A DNA stretch of 64,000 nt from Mycobacterium gordonae (GTDB lineage: Bacteria; Actinomycetota; Actinomycetes; Mycobacteriales; Mycobacteriaceae): the NCBI RefSeq assembly GCF_017086405.1, contig NZ_CP070973.1, positions 4,062,739 through 4,126,738 on the forward strand, read 5' to 3'. Every line of letters starts with the position of its first letter. The stretch's first letter is position 1. Under the pieces are notes generated by a model, which worked only from the letters and a program-made list of their open reading frames with translations, was not told the DNA's origin and made no database searches. This document shows positions 27,123-35,221 of the stretch, one piece after another. Both the position numbers and the translations under genes were made by a program.

Positions 27123-27128
27123 TAGCCT
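27123..27128 (+). promoter_or_regulatory. -10 hexamer TAGCCT of the cobG operon
   Basis: TAGCCT is followed by six bases and the cobG GTG at 27135, fitting leaderless transcription. No cobalamin riboswitch fold is apparent in the 93 bases before cobG. Confidence 0.45.
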
Positions 27129-27134
27129 GGACGG

Positions 27135-28226
27135 GTGGCCAGAATCCGCGACTCCGACGCCTGCCCGGGAGCGTTGCAGGTGCATGAAGCTGCGGATGGA
27201 GCGCTGGTGCGGGTGCGAGTGCCGGGCGGCATGCTCTCTGCCGGCCAGTTGGCGACGCTGGCACGCATCTCAAGTGAATTCGGGTCGGCGACGTTAGAAC
27301 TCACGGGGCGGGGCAATGTGCAGTTGCGGGCCGTCGCCGATGTCGTGCGAGTCGCCGAGGCGATCGCCGGGGCTGGACTGCTGCCGTCGGCCACCCACGA
27401 ACGCGTACGCAACATCGTGGCGTCGCCGCTATCCGGCCGCGTCGGAGGCAATGTCGACCTGCGACCGTGGATCGGTGAACTGGACGCGGCGATCTGCGCC
27501 GAACCCCGACTGGCCCAACTGGGCGGCCGGTTCTGGTTCAGTCTCGACGATGGCCGCGGCGACGTCTCGGGTTTGCACGCCGATGTGGGCGTTCACGTGT
27601 TCCCCGACGGCCCGGTATTGCTGTTGGCGGGCCGGGATTCGGGCGTGCGGGTCACCGACGTCTGTCAGAGCCTGGTCGACGCGGCGCTGCGATTTCTCGA
27701 TGTGCGGGGAAATGCCTGGCGGGTAACCGAATTGAACAACCCCGGTGATCTGGCGCCGGGGGCCGTTCCGGGTGCCGAATTCCCTCCCTCCGGCAGGGCG
27801 CCGGTGGGCTGGATTCCGCAGGACGACGGCCGCGTCACCTTGGGAGCGGCCGTGCCGCTCGGAATTCTTCCCGCCCGGGTCGCCGAATTCTTGGCCGCCA
27901 TCGAGGCGCCCCTGGTGATCACGCCCTGGCGGTCGGTGCTGGTGTGTGACCTCAGCGAGGAGGTCGCCGATACCGTGCTGCGGGTGCTGGCGCCATTGGG
28001 CCTGATCTTCGACGAGAACTCCCCGTGGCTGTCCGTCAGCGCGTGCACCGGCAGCCCCGGCTGCGCCCACTCCGCCGCCGACGTCCGGGCCGATGCAGCG
28101 CAGGCGCTCGACGCCGACCACCCGGTGCACCGGCACTTCGTCGGGTGTGAACGCGCATGCGGCAGCCCGGTGTCCGGTGAGGTATTGGTCGCCACCGGCA
28201 CGGGTTACCGGCTGCTGAGGTCTTAA
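27135..28226 (+). CDS. cobG: Precorrin-3B synthase CobG
   Basis: Iron-sulfur oxygenase that converts precorrin-3A to precorrin-3B in the aerobic B12 pathway. The 363-residue product has the nitrite/sulfite reductase-like layout: an N-terminal ferredoxin-like repeat (PGGMLSAGQLATLARI), TGRGNVQLRAV, a second repeat, and the 4Fe-4S ligands in ACTGSPGCAHS and VGCERACGSPVSGE. The GTG at 27135 is supported by a -10 hexamer six bases upstream. It is the first gene of the cobG-cobH-cobIJ operon; cobH starts 9 bases after its stop. Confidence 0.96.
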   Translation: MARIRDSDACPGALQVHEAADGALVRVRVPGGMLSAGQLATLARISSEFGSATLELTGRGNVQLRAVADVVRVAEAIAGAGLLPSATHERVRNIVASPLSGRVGGNVDLRPWIGELDAAICAEPRLAQLGGRFWFSLDDGRGDVSGLHADVGVHVFPDGPVLLLAGRDSGVRVTDVCQSLVDAALRFLDVRGNAWRVTELNNPGDLAPGAVPGAEFPPSGRAPVGWIPQDDGRVTLGAAVPLGILPARVAEFLAAIEAPLVITPWRSVLVCDLSEEVADTVLRVLAPLGLIFDENSPWLSVSACTGSPGCAHSAADVRADAAQALDADHPVHRHFVGCERACGSPVSGEVLVATGTGYRLLRS

Positions 28227-28235
28227 GGTGAGCGG

Positions 28236-28862
28236 GTGCTCGACTACATCCGCGATGCTGCGGAGATCTACCGGCAGTCGTTCGCGACCATCCGCGCCGA
28301 AGCCGACCTCAGCCGATTTCCCGCCGATGTCGAACGCGTGGTGGTCCGCCTGATCCACACCTGCGGGCAGGTCGACGTCGCTGACCACGTCGCCTTCACC
28401 GACGACGTCGTCACCAGGGCGCGTGCCGCTTTGCGGGCAGGCGCGCCGGTGCTGTGCGACTCGTCGATGGTGGCCGCCGGGATCACCAGGGCGCGGCTGC
28501 CGGCCGGCAACGAGGTGGTGTCGTTGGTGGCCGATCCGCGCGCGGCCGGTTTGGCCGTCGAGCAAGGAACCACCCGTTCGGCCGCCGCGGTGGACGTATG
28601 GGCGGAGGAGCTGGATGGGGCGGTCGTCGCCATCGGCAACGCACCGACCGCACTGTTCCGCCTGCTGGAGCTCGTCGACGACGGCGTTCGGCCGCCGGCG
28701 GCCGTGCTGGGCGGACCGGTCGGTTTCGTCGGCTCCGCCCAATCCAAGCAGGAACTCATCGCACGCCCGCGCGGGATGGCGTATCTGCTGGTGCAGGGCC
28801 GTCGCGGCGGCAGTGCCATGGCCGCCGCAGCCGTCAACGCGATAGCGACCGAACGCGAATGA
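28236..28862 (+). CDS. cobH: Precorrin-8X methylmutase CobH
   Basis: Moves a methyl group from C-11 to C-12 of precorrin-8X, giving hydrogenobyrinate. The 208-residue product has the usual length. The catalytic His is residue 41 in RLIHTCGQVDV, and other conserved segments are CDSSMVAAGI, AIGNAPTALFRLLEL, GGPVGFVGSAQSK and RGGSAMAAAAVNA. The start is GTG. Its stop overlaps the ATG of cobIJ (ATGA). Confidence 0.97.
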   Translation: MLDYIRDAAEIYRQSFATIRAEADLSRFPADVERVVVRLIHTCGQVDVADHVAFTDDVVTRARAALRAGAPVLCDSSMVAAGITRARLPAGNEVVSLVADPRAAGLAVEQGTTRSAAAVDVWAEELDGAVVAIGNAPTALFRLLELVDDGVRPPAAVLGGPVGFVGSAQSKQELIARPRGMAYLLVQGRRGGSAMAAAAVNAIATERE

Positions 28863-30325
28863 CGGGCACGTTATGGGGGGTCGGGCTGGGGCCCGGTGAT
28901 CCGGAGCTGGTGACCGTCAAGGCCGCCCGGCTCATCGGCGAAGCGGACGTGGTCGCCTACCATAGCGCCCGTCACGGCCGCAGCATCGCGCGCGGCATTG
29001 CCGAACCGTATCTACGGCCGGGTCAGATCGAGGAGCACCTGGTGTACCCGGTGACCACCGAGACGACCGACCATCCCGGCGGTTATTCCGGTGCGCTCGA
29101 GGACTTCTACGTCGCAGCCACCGAACGAATCGCCGCACACCTGGCCGCCGGTCGCGACGTGGCACTGTTGGCCGAGGGTGACCCGCTGTTCTACAGCTCC
29201 TACATGCATCTGCACACCCGCCTAACGCAGCGATTCAAAGCCGTGATCGTCCCGGGCGTGACGTCGGTGAGCGCCGCCTCAGCCGCTGTCGCCACTCCCC
29301 TGGTGGCCGGCGACGAGGTGCTCTCGGTGTTGCCGGGCACGCTGCCGGTAGCCGAGTTGACTCGCCGGCTTGCCGATGCCGACGCCGCGGTCATCCTCAA
29401 ACTCGGCCGTTCCTATCGCAATGTACGCGAAGCGCTTTCGGCTAGCGGGCAGCTCGATGACACGTTCTACGTGGAGCGGGCGAGCACCCCGGGCCAGCGC
29501 GTACTGCCCGCCGCCGAGGTCGACGAGACCGGCGTGCCGTACTTTTCGTTGGCCATGCTGCCGGGTGGACGGCGCCGATCGGGGGTTGCCGGCACGGTTG
29601 CCGTGGTGGGTCTCGGGCCCGGCGGCACAGAGTGGATGACACCGCAGAGCCGACGCGAACTCGCCGGGGCAACAGACCTGATCGGCTACGCCGGGTATCT
29701 GGATCGGGTTCCGGTGCGCGACGGGCAACGCCGTCACGCCAGCGACAACACCGACGAACCGGCCCGGGCCCGGCTGGCGTGTTCGCTGGCCGAGCAGGGG
29801 AACGCCGTGGCGGTGGTGTCCTCCGGCGACCCGGGCGTGTTCGCGATGGCCACCGCGGTGTTGGAGGAGGCCAAACAGTGGCCGGATGTGCAGGTTCGGG
29901 TGATACCGGCGATGACGGCCGCTCAGGCGGTGGCCAGCCGGGTGGGCGCGCCGCTAGGGCACGACTATGCGGTGATCTCGCTGTCGGACCGGCTCAAGCC
30001 GTGGGACGTCATCGCCGCGCGCCTGTCGGCTGCGGCGGCCGCCGATTTGGTGCTAGCTGTGTACAACCCGGCATCGAAGTCGCGGACCTGGCAGGTGGGC
30101 GCGATGCGGGATCTGCTGCTGGGCCATCGCGAACCGGGCACGCCGGTGGTGATCGGCCGCAACGTGTCCGGACCGGATGAGGAGGTGCGGGTGGTGCGGC
30201 TGGCCGACCTGAACCCCGCCGATGTTGACATGCGCTGCCTGCTGATCATCGGTTCGTCCCAGACCCAGTGGCATGCAAGCGATTCCGGTGATCGGGTGTT
30301 CACGCCGCGACGCTATCCGGGCTAG
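28859..30325 (+). CDS. cobIJ: Bifunctional precorrin-2 C20- / precorrin-3B C17-methyltransferase CobIJ
   Basis: Fusion of two SAM-dependent tetrapyrrole methylases, 488 residues. The CobI half (about 1-243) opens with GVGLGPGDPELVTVKA and has AEGDPLFYSSY and VPGVTSVSAAS. The CobJ half (from about 246) opens with VAVVGLGPGGTEWMTP and has VVSSGDPGVFAMA and IPAMTAAQAVASRVG. CobI makes precorrin-3A and CobJ contracts the ring to precorrin-4. The ATG at 28859 overlaps the cobH stop by 4 bases. M. tuberculosis carries the same fusion (annotated cobI). The gene end overlaps convergent blaC by 4 bases. Confidence 0.96.
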   Translation: MTGTLWGVGLGPGDPELVTVKAARLIGEADVVAYHSARHGRSIARGIAEPYLRPGQIEEHLVYPVTTETTDHPGGYSGALEDFYVAATERIAAHLAAGRDVALLAEGDPLFYSSYMHLHTRLTQRFKAVIVPGVTSVSAASAAVATPLVAGDEVLSVLPGTLPVAELTRRLADADAAVILKLGRSYRNVREALSASGQLDDTFYVERASTPGQRVLPAAEVDETGVPYFSLAMLPGGRRRSGVAGTVAVVGLGPGGTEWMTPQSRRELAGATDLIGYAGYLDRVPVRDGQRRHASDNTDEPARARLACSLAEQGNAVAVVSSGDPGVFAMATAVLEEAKQWPDVQVRVIPAMTAAQAVASRVGAPLGHDYAVISLSDRLKPWDVIAARLSAAAAADLVLAVYNPASKSRTWQVGAMRDLLLGHREPGTPVVIGRNVSGPDEEVRVVRLADLNPADVDMRCLLIIGSSQTQWHASDSGDRVFTPRRYPG

Positions 30326-31248
30326 CTCTGCAAAGCCGTGGCCACGATGCGTGCGGCGTCGGCGACGAACGCCTCGTTGGGTTGTGCGTCGTATCCGCCG
30401 CCGATGATGTCGGTGTAGATCGCGACGACGTGCGGCACACCGGCCGGCGACCACACCACGCCGACATCATTGGCCCGTCCATAGTCGCCCGAACCGGTCT
30501 TGTCGATCACCTTCCAGTCGGCGGGAAACGCGGCGCGGATCCGCTTGGCACCGGTGGTGTTGCGGGCCATCCAATCGGTCAGCATCGTCCGCTTGTCGGG
30601 CGGTAGTGCGTCGCCGAGGACGAGTTGCCGGACCACAACGGCGATTGCCTGCGGAGTGGTCGTGTCGCGCTCGTCGTTCGGCGGGTCTCGATTGAGTTCG
30701 GGCTCGAGCTGGTCCAGCCGACTGGTGTTGTCGCCCAGGCTGCGCAGGTAATCGGTGAACCCCGCAGGTCCGCCGACCTGCGTGAGCAACAGGTTGGCCG
30801 CGGTGCCGTCGCTGTAGCGGACGGCAGCGTCGCACAACTGTCCGACGGTCATTCCGGTGTCGACATGCTGCTCGGTCACCGGTGAGGTCGAGTTGATGTC
30901 CGCTTTGGTGAAACTGACCGTCATGTCGAGATGGGCGAGCGGATACTGGTGCAACACCGCGGCCGCCAACGGCGCCTTGAACGTGGAGCAGAACGCGAAC
31001 CGCTCGTCGGCCCGGTGGGCAATCGGTGCCGTCGTGCCGCTGGCAGGCACATACACGCCCACCCGGCCACCGTAACGCCGCTCCAGCGGGGCGAACTGTG
31101 CCGACAGGTCCCGCGGCTGCACCGACGTGGATGTCGATGCCGCGGCGTGTTTGTCAGCGCCCGACGGAGAACAGCCGGCCAACGGCAACAGTGCCGCCAC
31201 TGCCAGCATTTCACGTCGCCCGAATCCGCCGTTCTCCCGCAAAGCCAC
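30322..31248 (-). CDS. blaC: Class A beta-lactamase BlaC, Tat-type lipoprotein
   Basis: Extended-spectrum class A beta-lactamase, 308 residues. The N-terminal GFGRREMLAVAALLPLAGC combines a twin-arginine signal and a lipobox (Cys26). Active-site motifs: S88TFK, SDG in place of the usual SDN (as in M. tuberculosis BlaC), EPELN (Glu166 equivalent) and KTGSG near the C-terminus (BlaC of M. tuberculosis has KTGTG). The GTG start at 31248 is preceded by GATACT five bases upstream. It sits convergent to cobIJ inside the cob region, as in M. tuberculosis, but without the neighbouring Rv2067c and sigC genes. Confidence 0.96.
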   Translation of the reverse strand: MALRENGGFGRREMLAVAALLPLAGCSPSGADKHAAASTSTSVQPRDLSAQFAPLERRYGGRVGVYVPASGTTAPIAHRADERFAFCSTFKAPLAAAVLHQYPLAHLDMTVSFTKADINSTSPVTEQHVDTGMTVGQLCDAAVRYSDGTAANLLLTQVGGPAGFTDYLRSLGDNTSRLDQLEPELNRDPPNDERDTTTPQAIAVVVRQLVLGDALPPDKRTMLTDWMARNTTGAKRIRAAFPADWKVIDKTGSGDYGRANDVGVVWSPAGVPHVVAIYTDIIGGGYDAQPNEAFVADAARIVATALQS

Positions 31249-31366
31249 GCCGCAGTATCACACACAGCTCTCGGCGCAGCCGTGTTCCAGTCCGGGCGCT
31301 TAGTTGTGCAAGTCACACCCGTTCGGCCGTCACGTTCAGCTTTACCGCGGTTTCGAGGATCTTCGT

Positions 31367-32092
31367 TCAGCGGATTTCGGTGACCCAGCGTGCAGCTGCG
31401 GCCACGGTGTCGACCGTCCTGGCTCCCTGCGGCAGCGGGGGTCGGGCCACCATGATCACCGGAACATGAAGTGCCGTAGCGGCATCCACCTTGCCGCGGG
31501 TCATCTCACCGCCGCTGTTCTTAGTGACCAGCGCGTCGATGCGGTGCGCCTCAAGCAACCTCAGCTCGTCGTCGTATGCATAGGGTCCACGGGACAACAG
31601 GAGTTGGTGGTGACGTGGCATGACTTGGTCTTCTGGTGCGGTGACGGCGCGGATCAGAAACCACGCATCGCTGTCGGCGAATACGCTCACCCCAGAGCGT
31701 CCGGTAGTCAGGAAAATCCGCGAATAACGCTGCTGCGCTACTTCTTTCGCGGCGTCCAGGTCTGAAGCAACGACTGTGGCCGCGGCCGGGTCCCACGGCG
31801 GGCGGACCAGCACCAGATGCGGAATATGCAGTGCGGCGCACACTTGCACGGCGTGGGCGGTCATGGTTGCCGCGAACGGATGGGTGGCGTCGACGACGGC
31901 CTCGATGCGTTCGTCCTGCAACCACCGGCGCAGCCCGTCGATTCCACCGAATCCGCCGATACGCACCGGACCCACCGGCAAGGCGGGGTCGGGGACTCGG
32001 CCGGCCAGCGAGCTGACGATGTCGAATTGAGGATGAAGGGCTTTTGCCAGCGCCCGCCCCTCAGCGGTGCCGCCGAGCAGCAGCACCCGCAT
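31367..32092 (-). CDS. cobK: Precorrin-6A reductase CobK
   Basis: NADPH-dependent reductase that forms precorrin-6B (dihydro-precorrin-6X). The 241-residue product starts MRVLLLGGTAEGRALA, a nucleotide-binding loop, and has SSLAGRVPDPALP, VGGF-like VRIGGFGGIDGL, VDATHPFAATMT, LTTGRSGVSVF and LVTKNSGGEMTRGK, all typical of CobK. Its ATG shares one base with the cobM stop (TGATG), so the order of translation is SDR, cobL, cobM, cobK. About 275 bases separate this gene from the blaC start, with no gene between. Confidence 0.96.
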   Translation of the reverse strand: MRVLLLGGTAEGRALAKALHPQFDIVSSLAGRVPDPALPVGPVRIGGFGGIDGLRRWLQDERIEAVVDATHPFAATMTAHAVQVCAALHIPHLVLVRPPWDPAAATVVASDLDAAKEVAQQRYSRIFLTTGRSGVSVFADSDAWFLIRAVTAPEDQVMPRHHQLLLSRGPYAYDDELRLLEAHRIDALVTKNSGGEMTRGKVDAATALHVPVIMVARPPLPQGARTVDTVAAAARWVTEIR

Positions 32093-32847
32093 CAGTGTGC
32101 GCCTCCCCGCCGCCGTGCGATCGAGTACAGATAACTGTCGGTGAACCCTTCGGCGCCGAGCACGTCACCGACGATGATGACGGCAGTCTTGGTGACCTTC
32201 GCCTCGCGCATCTGCCCGGGGATATCTGCCAAGGTGCCGCGCAGCACGATCTCCTGCGGCCAGCTCGCGAAAGCCACTACAGCTGTAGGTGTTTCGGGGC
32301 CGTAGCCGCCACCAAGCAGCTTGGGAACGATATTGTCGATCTGCGCAGCGGCCAGGTACAGGACGAGGGTGGCACCGGATCGGGCGAGCACGGTGAGGTC
32401 TTCGCCGGGCGGCATCGGGGTGGACAGGGTCGACACCCTGGTCAGGGTGACAGTCTGCGCAACGCCGGGGACGGTGAGTTCCCGTTTCAGCGCGGCGGCT
32501 GCGGCGGAGAAAGCCGTTACCCCCGGCACGATCTCATAGTCGATACCCAAGACGTCCAGGCGCCGGCACTGTTCGGCGAGTGCGCTGTAGAGCGACAGGT
32601 CGCCGGAGTGTAACCGCGCCACGTCGTGGCCGGCCGCGTCGGCTTGGGCGAGCTCGGTGATGATCTCATCTAACGTCAGGGGCCCGGTGTCGACGATCTT
32701 GGCATCGGAGGCGCATTGCGCGAGCAGGTCTTTGGGCATGATGGAGCCCGCGTAGAGACACACCCGGCAGCGCTGCAGGAGCCGGTGGCCGCGCACGGTG
32801 ATCAGATCGGCGGCGCCCGGGCCGGCACCGATGAAGTAAACCGTCAC
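32092..32847 (-). CDS. cobM: Precorrin-4 C11-methyltransferase CobM
   Basis: SAM-dependent methylase that turns precorrin-4 into precorrin-5. The 251-residue product begins VTVYFIGAGPGAADLITVRG and has the family segments LYAGSIMPKDLL, LHSGDLSLYSALAEQ, VPGVTAFSAAAA and VTLTRVST. The GTG at 32847 is chosen over an upstream in-frame ATG because it overlaps the cobL stop (GTGA) and matches the family N-terminus. Confidence 0.96.
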   Translation of the reverse strand: MTVYFIGAGPGAADLITVRGHRLLQRCRVCLYAGSIMPKDLLAQCASDAKIVDTGPLTLDEIITELAQADAAGHDVARLHSGDLSLYSALAEQCRRLDVLGIDYEIVPGVTAFSAAAAALKRELTVPGVAQTVTLTRVSTLSTPMPPGEDLTVLARSGATLVLYLAAAQIDNIVPKLLGGGYGPETPTAVVAFASWPQEIVLRGTLADIPGQMREAKVTKTAVIIVGDVLGAEGFTDSYLYSIARRRGGAH

Positions 32848-34016
32848 TGCTTGGTCACCGACCACTGCGTCACGGGGTATTGCGGTCGCCACCCGGTAAA
32901 GCCGCCAAGCGGTTCACCCTGGTAATGCTGAAACCGCCGGAGCTTGCCGCCGCGCAAGGCATAGTGCTGCGCCAGAACGGCTTCGGATTCAGCCGTCACC
33001 GCGTTGGCTACCAGGCGCCCGCCTGCGGACAAGTGATCCAGGCAGGCGTCGAGCAGTCCCGGGCGGGTTACACCACCGCCCACGAAAATTGCCGAGGGGT
33101 GCGCCGCTCCGGTGAAGTGATCTGGCGCTGCGCCGCGCACCTCGACGCTGACGCCGCTGGCCGCGGCGTTGAAGCCGATATTGAGCCGGCGCCGTTCGTC
33201 GTTTTCGAACGCCACCGCGGTGCAACCAGGCGCGCTGCGGCACCACTCGACGGCGATGCTGCCCGCACCCGCGCCGACATCCCACAATCGCTGGCCCGGC
33301 CGAGCGTTCAGGGTCGCCAGCGTCAGCGCCCGGACGCCATGTTTGGTGATCTGCCCGTCGTGGATGAACGCGTCGTCGGGCAACGACGCCGTGCGGTCTT
33401 CGGGCAGGTAGCGAATCGCGATCACATTCAGATCGTCGATGTCGCCAGGTGCCGTGTGCGCCCATTGCCGTGCGGTGCCGCCGCGGCGGCGCTCGTTTGG
33501 TGCGCCGAGAAGTTCCAGCACGGTGAACTCCGAGTCGCCGCGTCCATAGGCGTCCAGCGCCGTCGCCAGCGCCTTGGGTGTGTCCTTGTTGCGCGCCAGC
33601 ACGATCGCCTGTCCGCCGCGGCGGATCGCGGTGTGCGGCTCAGCCGTGACCAGGCTGATCACGTCGGTCTCGTGGACGTTCCAGCCCAGTCGGGCACAGG
33701 CCAGGGTGATCGACGAAACGTGCGGCAGAACACGGACCTTGTCCGCGCCGAACAGGCGGACCAGTGTGCCGCCGATGCCATGCAGCAGCGGATCGCCGCT
33801 GGCGACGATGTGAATGTCTGGGCCGTCAGCCGACAGCGCCTGTAGTGCCGGCAACATGGGTGACGGCCACTCCCGTCGCGGCGCTTCAATGGTGTCGTCG
33901 ACGAGCTCGAGCTGCCGCTTCGAGCCGTAAATTACGGTAGCACTTCGTAATTCGGACTTGGATGCCGCGGAAAGCCCAGGCGTGCCGTCTGCGCCGATGC
34001 CGACCACGATGATCAT
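32844..34016 (-). CDS. cobL: Precorrin-6Y C5,15-methyltransferase (decarboxylating) CobL
   Basis: Bifunctional enzyme that methylates C-5 and C-15 and removes the acetate at C-12. The 390-residue product has a CbiE-like N-terminal domain (MIIVVGIGADGTPGLS, VASGDPLLHGIGG, LPHVSSITLACARLG) and a CbiT-like C-terminal domain with the SAM loop WDVGAGAGSIAVEW. The ATG at 34016 is chosen because it overlaps the SDR stop (ATGA) and starts the CbiE fold; an earlier in-frame start would add residues not seen in the family. Confidence 0.96.
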   Translation of the reverse strand: MIIVVGIGADGTPGLSAASKSELRSATVIYGSKRQLELVDDTIEAPRREWPSPMLPALQALSADGPDIHIVASGDPLLHGIGGTLVRLFGADKVRVLPHVSSITLACARLGWNVHETDVISLVTAEPHTAIRRGGQAIVLARNKDTPKALATALDAYGRGDSEFTVLELLGAPNERRRGGTARQWAHTAPGDIDDLNVIAIRYLPEDRTASLPDDAFIHDGQITKHGVRALTLATLNARPGQRLWDVGAGAGSIAVEWCRSAPGCTAVAFENDERRRLNIGFNAAASGVSVEVRGAAPDHFTGAAHPSAIFVGGGVTRPGLLDACLDHLSAGGRLVANAVTAESEAVLAQHYALRGGKLRRFQHYQGEPLGGFTGWRPQYPVTQWSVTKQ

Positions 34017-34762
34017 CGGGGCATCCTGCGCCAGATGCGCTGCGGCAGCAGCCGCAGTGTGAAGAACATGGGCCGCAGCGCCCATGGTATCCAGACAGTG
34101 CGTCGCCCCTTGGCCAGCGCCCGCGTTGTGGCGGCGGCGACTTCTTCGGGGGTACTGGACAGCGGCGCCGGCGTCATTCCTTCCGTCATACGCCCAATCA
34201 CGAATCCCGGTCGCGCAATCAACAACCGCACCCCACTTCCGTGCAGTGCGTCGGCCAACCCGTTGGCGAAACCGTCCAGGCCCGCCTTGGCCGAACCGTA
34301 GACGTAATTGGCGCGGCGCACCCGCACCCCGGCAACCGAAGAGAACACCACTAAGGACCCTTGTCGAGCGGAGCGCATGGCCGAGGCCAGATGCGTGAGC
34401 AGACTGACCTGGGCGACGTAATCGGTGTGCACGATTTCGACGGCGTGGGCTGCATCGTGTTCGGCGCGGCCTTGGTCCCCGAGGATCCCGAAGGCCAGGA
34501 CCGCGGTGCCGATCGGACCGTGGTCGGCGATGAGCGCCTGCACCAGTGGGCCGTGCGAGGCGACGTCATCAGCGTCGAATTCCAGGGTGTGCACGGCTTC
34601 GGCTCCCGCGCCGAGGAGCGCGGACTTCTGGTGCTCCAGCTGGCTGGAGTTGCGCGCCGCCAGCACCACGATCGCTCCCGGCGCCAGCCGCCGCGCGAGT
34701 TCAATGCCGATCTCGCTGCGACCGCCGAAAATTACCAGCGGACCAACGCGGGTGTCGTCCAC
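34013..34762 (-). CDS. SDR-family protein leading the cobL-cobM-cobK run (Rv2073c-like)
   Basis: Short-chain dehydrogenase-like protein of 249 residues. The cofactor loop reads FGGRSEIG, lacking the usual TGxxxGxG threonine. The active site keeps Ser in FSSVAGVRV and YGSAK (Tyr and Lys). A C-terminal hydrophobic/basic tail (RPMFFTLRLLPQRIWRRMPR) may attach to the membrane. It overlaps cobL by 4 bases, so it is co-translated with the corrin genes, but no B12 step is known for it. The GTG start at 34762 has CATAAT seven bases upstream. Confidence 0.9.
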   Translation of the reverse strand: MDDTRVGPLVIFGGRSEIGIELARRLAPGAIVVLAARNSSQLEHQKSALLGAGAEAVHTLEFDADDVASHGPLVQALIADHGPIGTAVLAFGILGDQGRAEHDAAHAVEIVHTDYVAQVSLLTHLASAMRSARQGSLVVFSSVAGVRVRRANYVYGSAKAGLDGFANGLADALHGSGVRLLIARPGFVIGRMTEGMTPAPLSSTPEEVAAATTRALAKGRRTVWIPWALRPMFFTLRLLPQRIWRRMPR

Positions 34763-34797
34763 GGCTGTGATTATGACCTGCGCTAGCGTGAAGGGCG
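34763..34797. promoter_or_regulatory. 35-bp divergent promoter region, two face-to-face -10 elements
   Basis: The gap between the divergent SDR and PPOX starts is 35 bases. On the plus strand TAGCGT (34784-34789) lies 8 bases before the ATG at 34798. On the minus strand CATAAT (34770-34775) lies 7 bases before the GTG at 34762. Both transcripts would be leaderless or nearly so, and each -35 region would fall inside the other's promoter or gene. Confidence 0.45.
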
Positions 34798-35205
34798 ATG
34801 GCCAAGACCACGACCCGTCTCACCGACGATGCGCTGGCGTTCCTTTCCGAACGCCATCTGGCCATGTTGACCACGCTGCGCACCGACAACTCCCCGCATG
34901 TAGTGGCCGTGGGCTTCACTTTCGACCCCAAGACCCATATTGCCCGGGTGATCACCACCGGAGGTTCTCAGAAGGCTCTCAACGCTGAGCGAGCCGGAGT
35001 CGCGGTGCTCAGCCAGGTGGACGGGGCGCGGTGGCTCTCTCTGGAGGGCCGGGCGTTGGTGAATAAGGAACTTGACGCGGTGCGCGACGCCGAGCTTCGT
35101 TATGCCCAGCGCTATCGGACGCCCCGCGCCAATCCCCGGCGGGTAGTAATCGAGGTCCAGATCGAGCGGGTACTGGGCTCGTCGGATCTGCTGGACCGGG
35201 GCTAG
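34798..35205 (+). CDS. F420-dependent PPOX-fold reductase (Rv2074-like)
   Basis: Split-barrel flavin/F420 protein of 135 residues. Family landmarks: RHLAMLTTLRTDNSPHVVAVGF (first strands), ITTGGSQKALNAERAGVAVL (cofactor phosphate site), LSQVDGARWLSLEGRA and the basic PRANPRRVVIEVQIERVLG. The M. tuberculosis Rv2074 protein is a F420H2-dependent biliverdin reductase; by position and sequence this is its likely orthologue. It may link F420 chemistry to tetrapyrrole turnover. It is convergent with the phospholipase-like gene. Confidence 0.9.
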   Translation: MAKTTTRLTDDALAFLSERHLAMLTTLRTDNSPHVVAVGFTFDPKTHIARVITTGGSQKALNAERAGVAVLSQVDGARWLSLEGRALVNKELDAVRDAELRYAQRYRTPRANPRRVVIEVQIERVLGSSDLLDRG

Positions 35206-35221
35206 CTTTCGCGACGCCGAC

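Noticed and set aside
27042..27134. Cobalamin riboswitch before cobG
   Set aside because: The gap is only 93 bases and shows no B12-box sequence or long structured leader; a leaderless -10 fits better.
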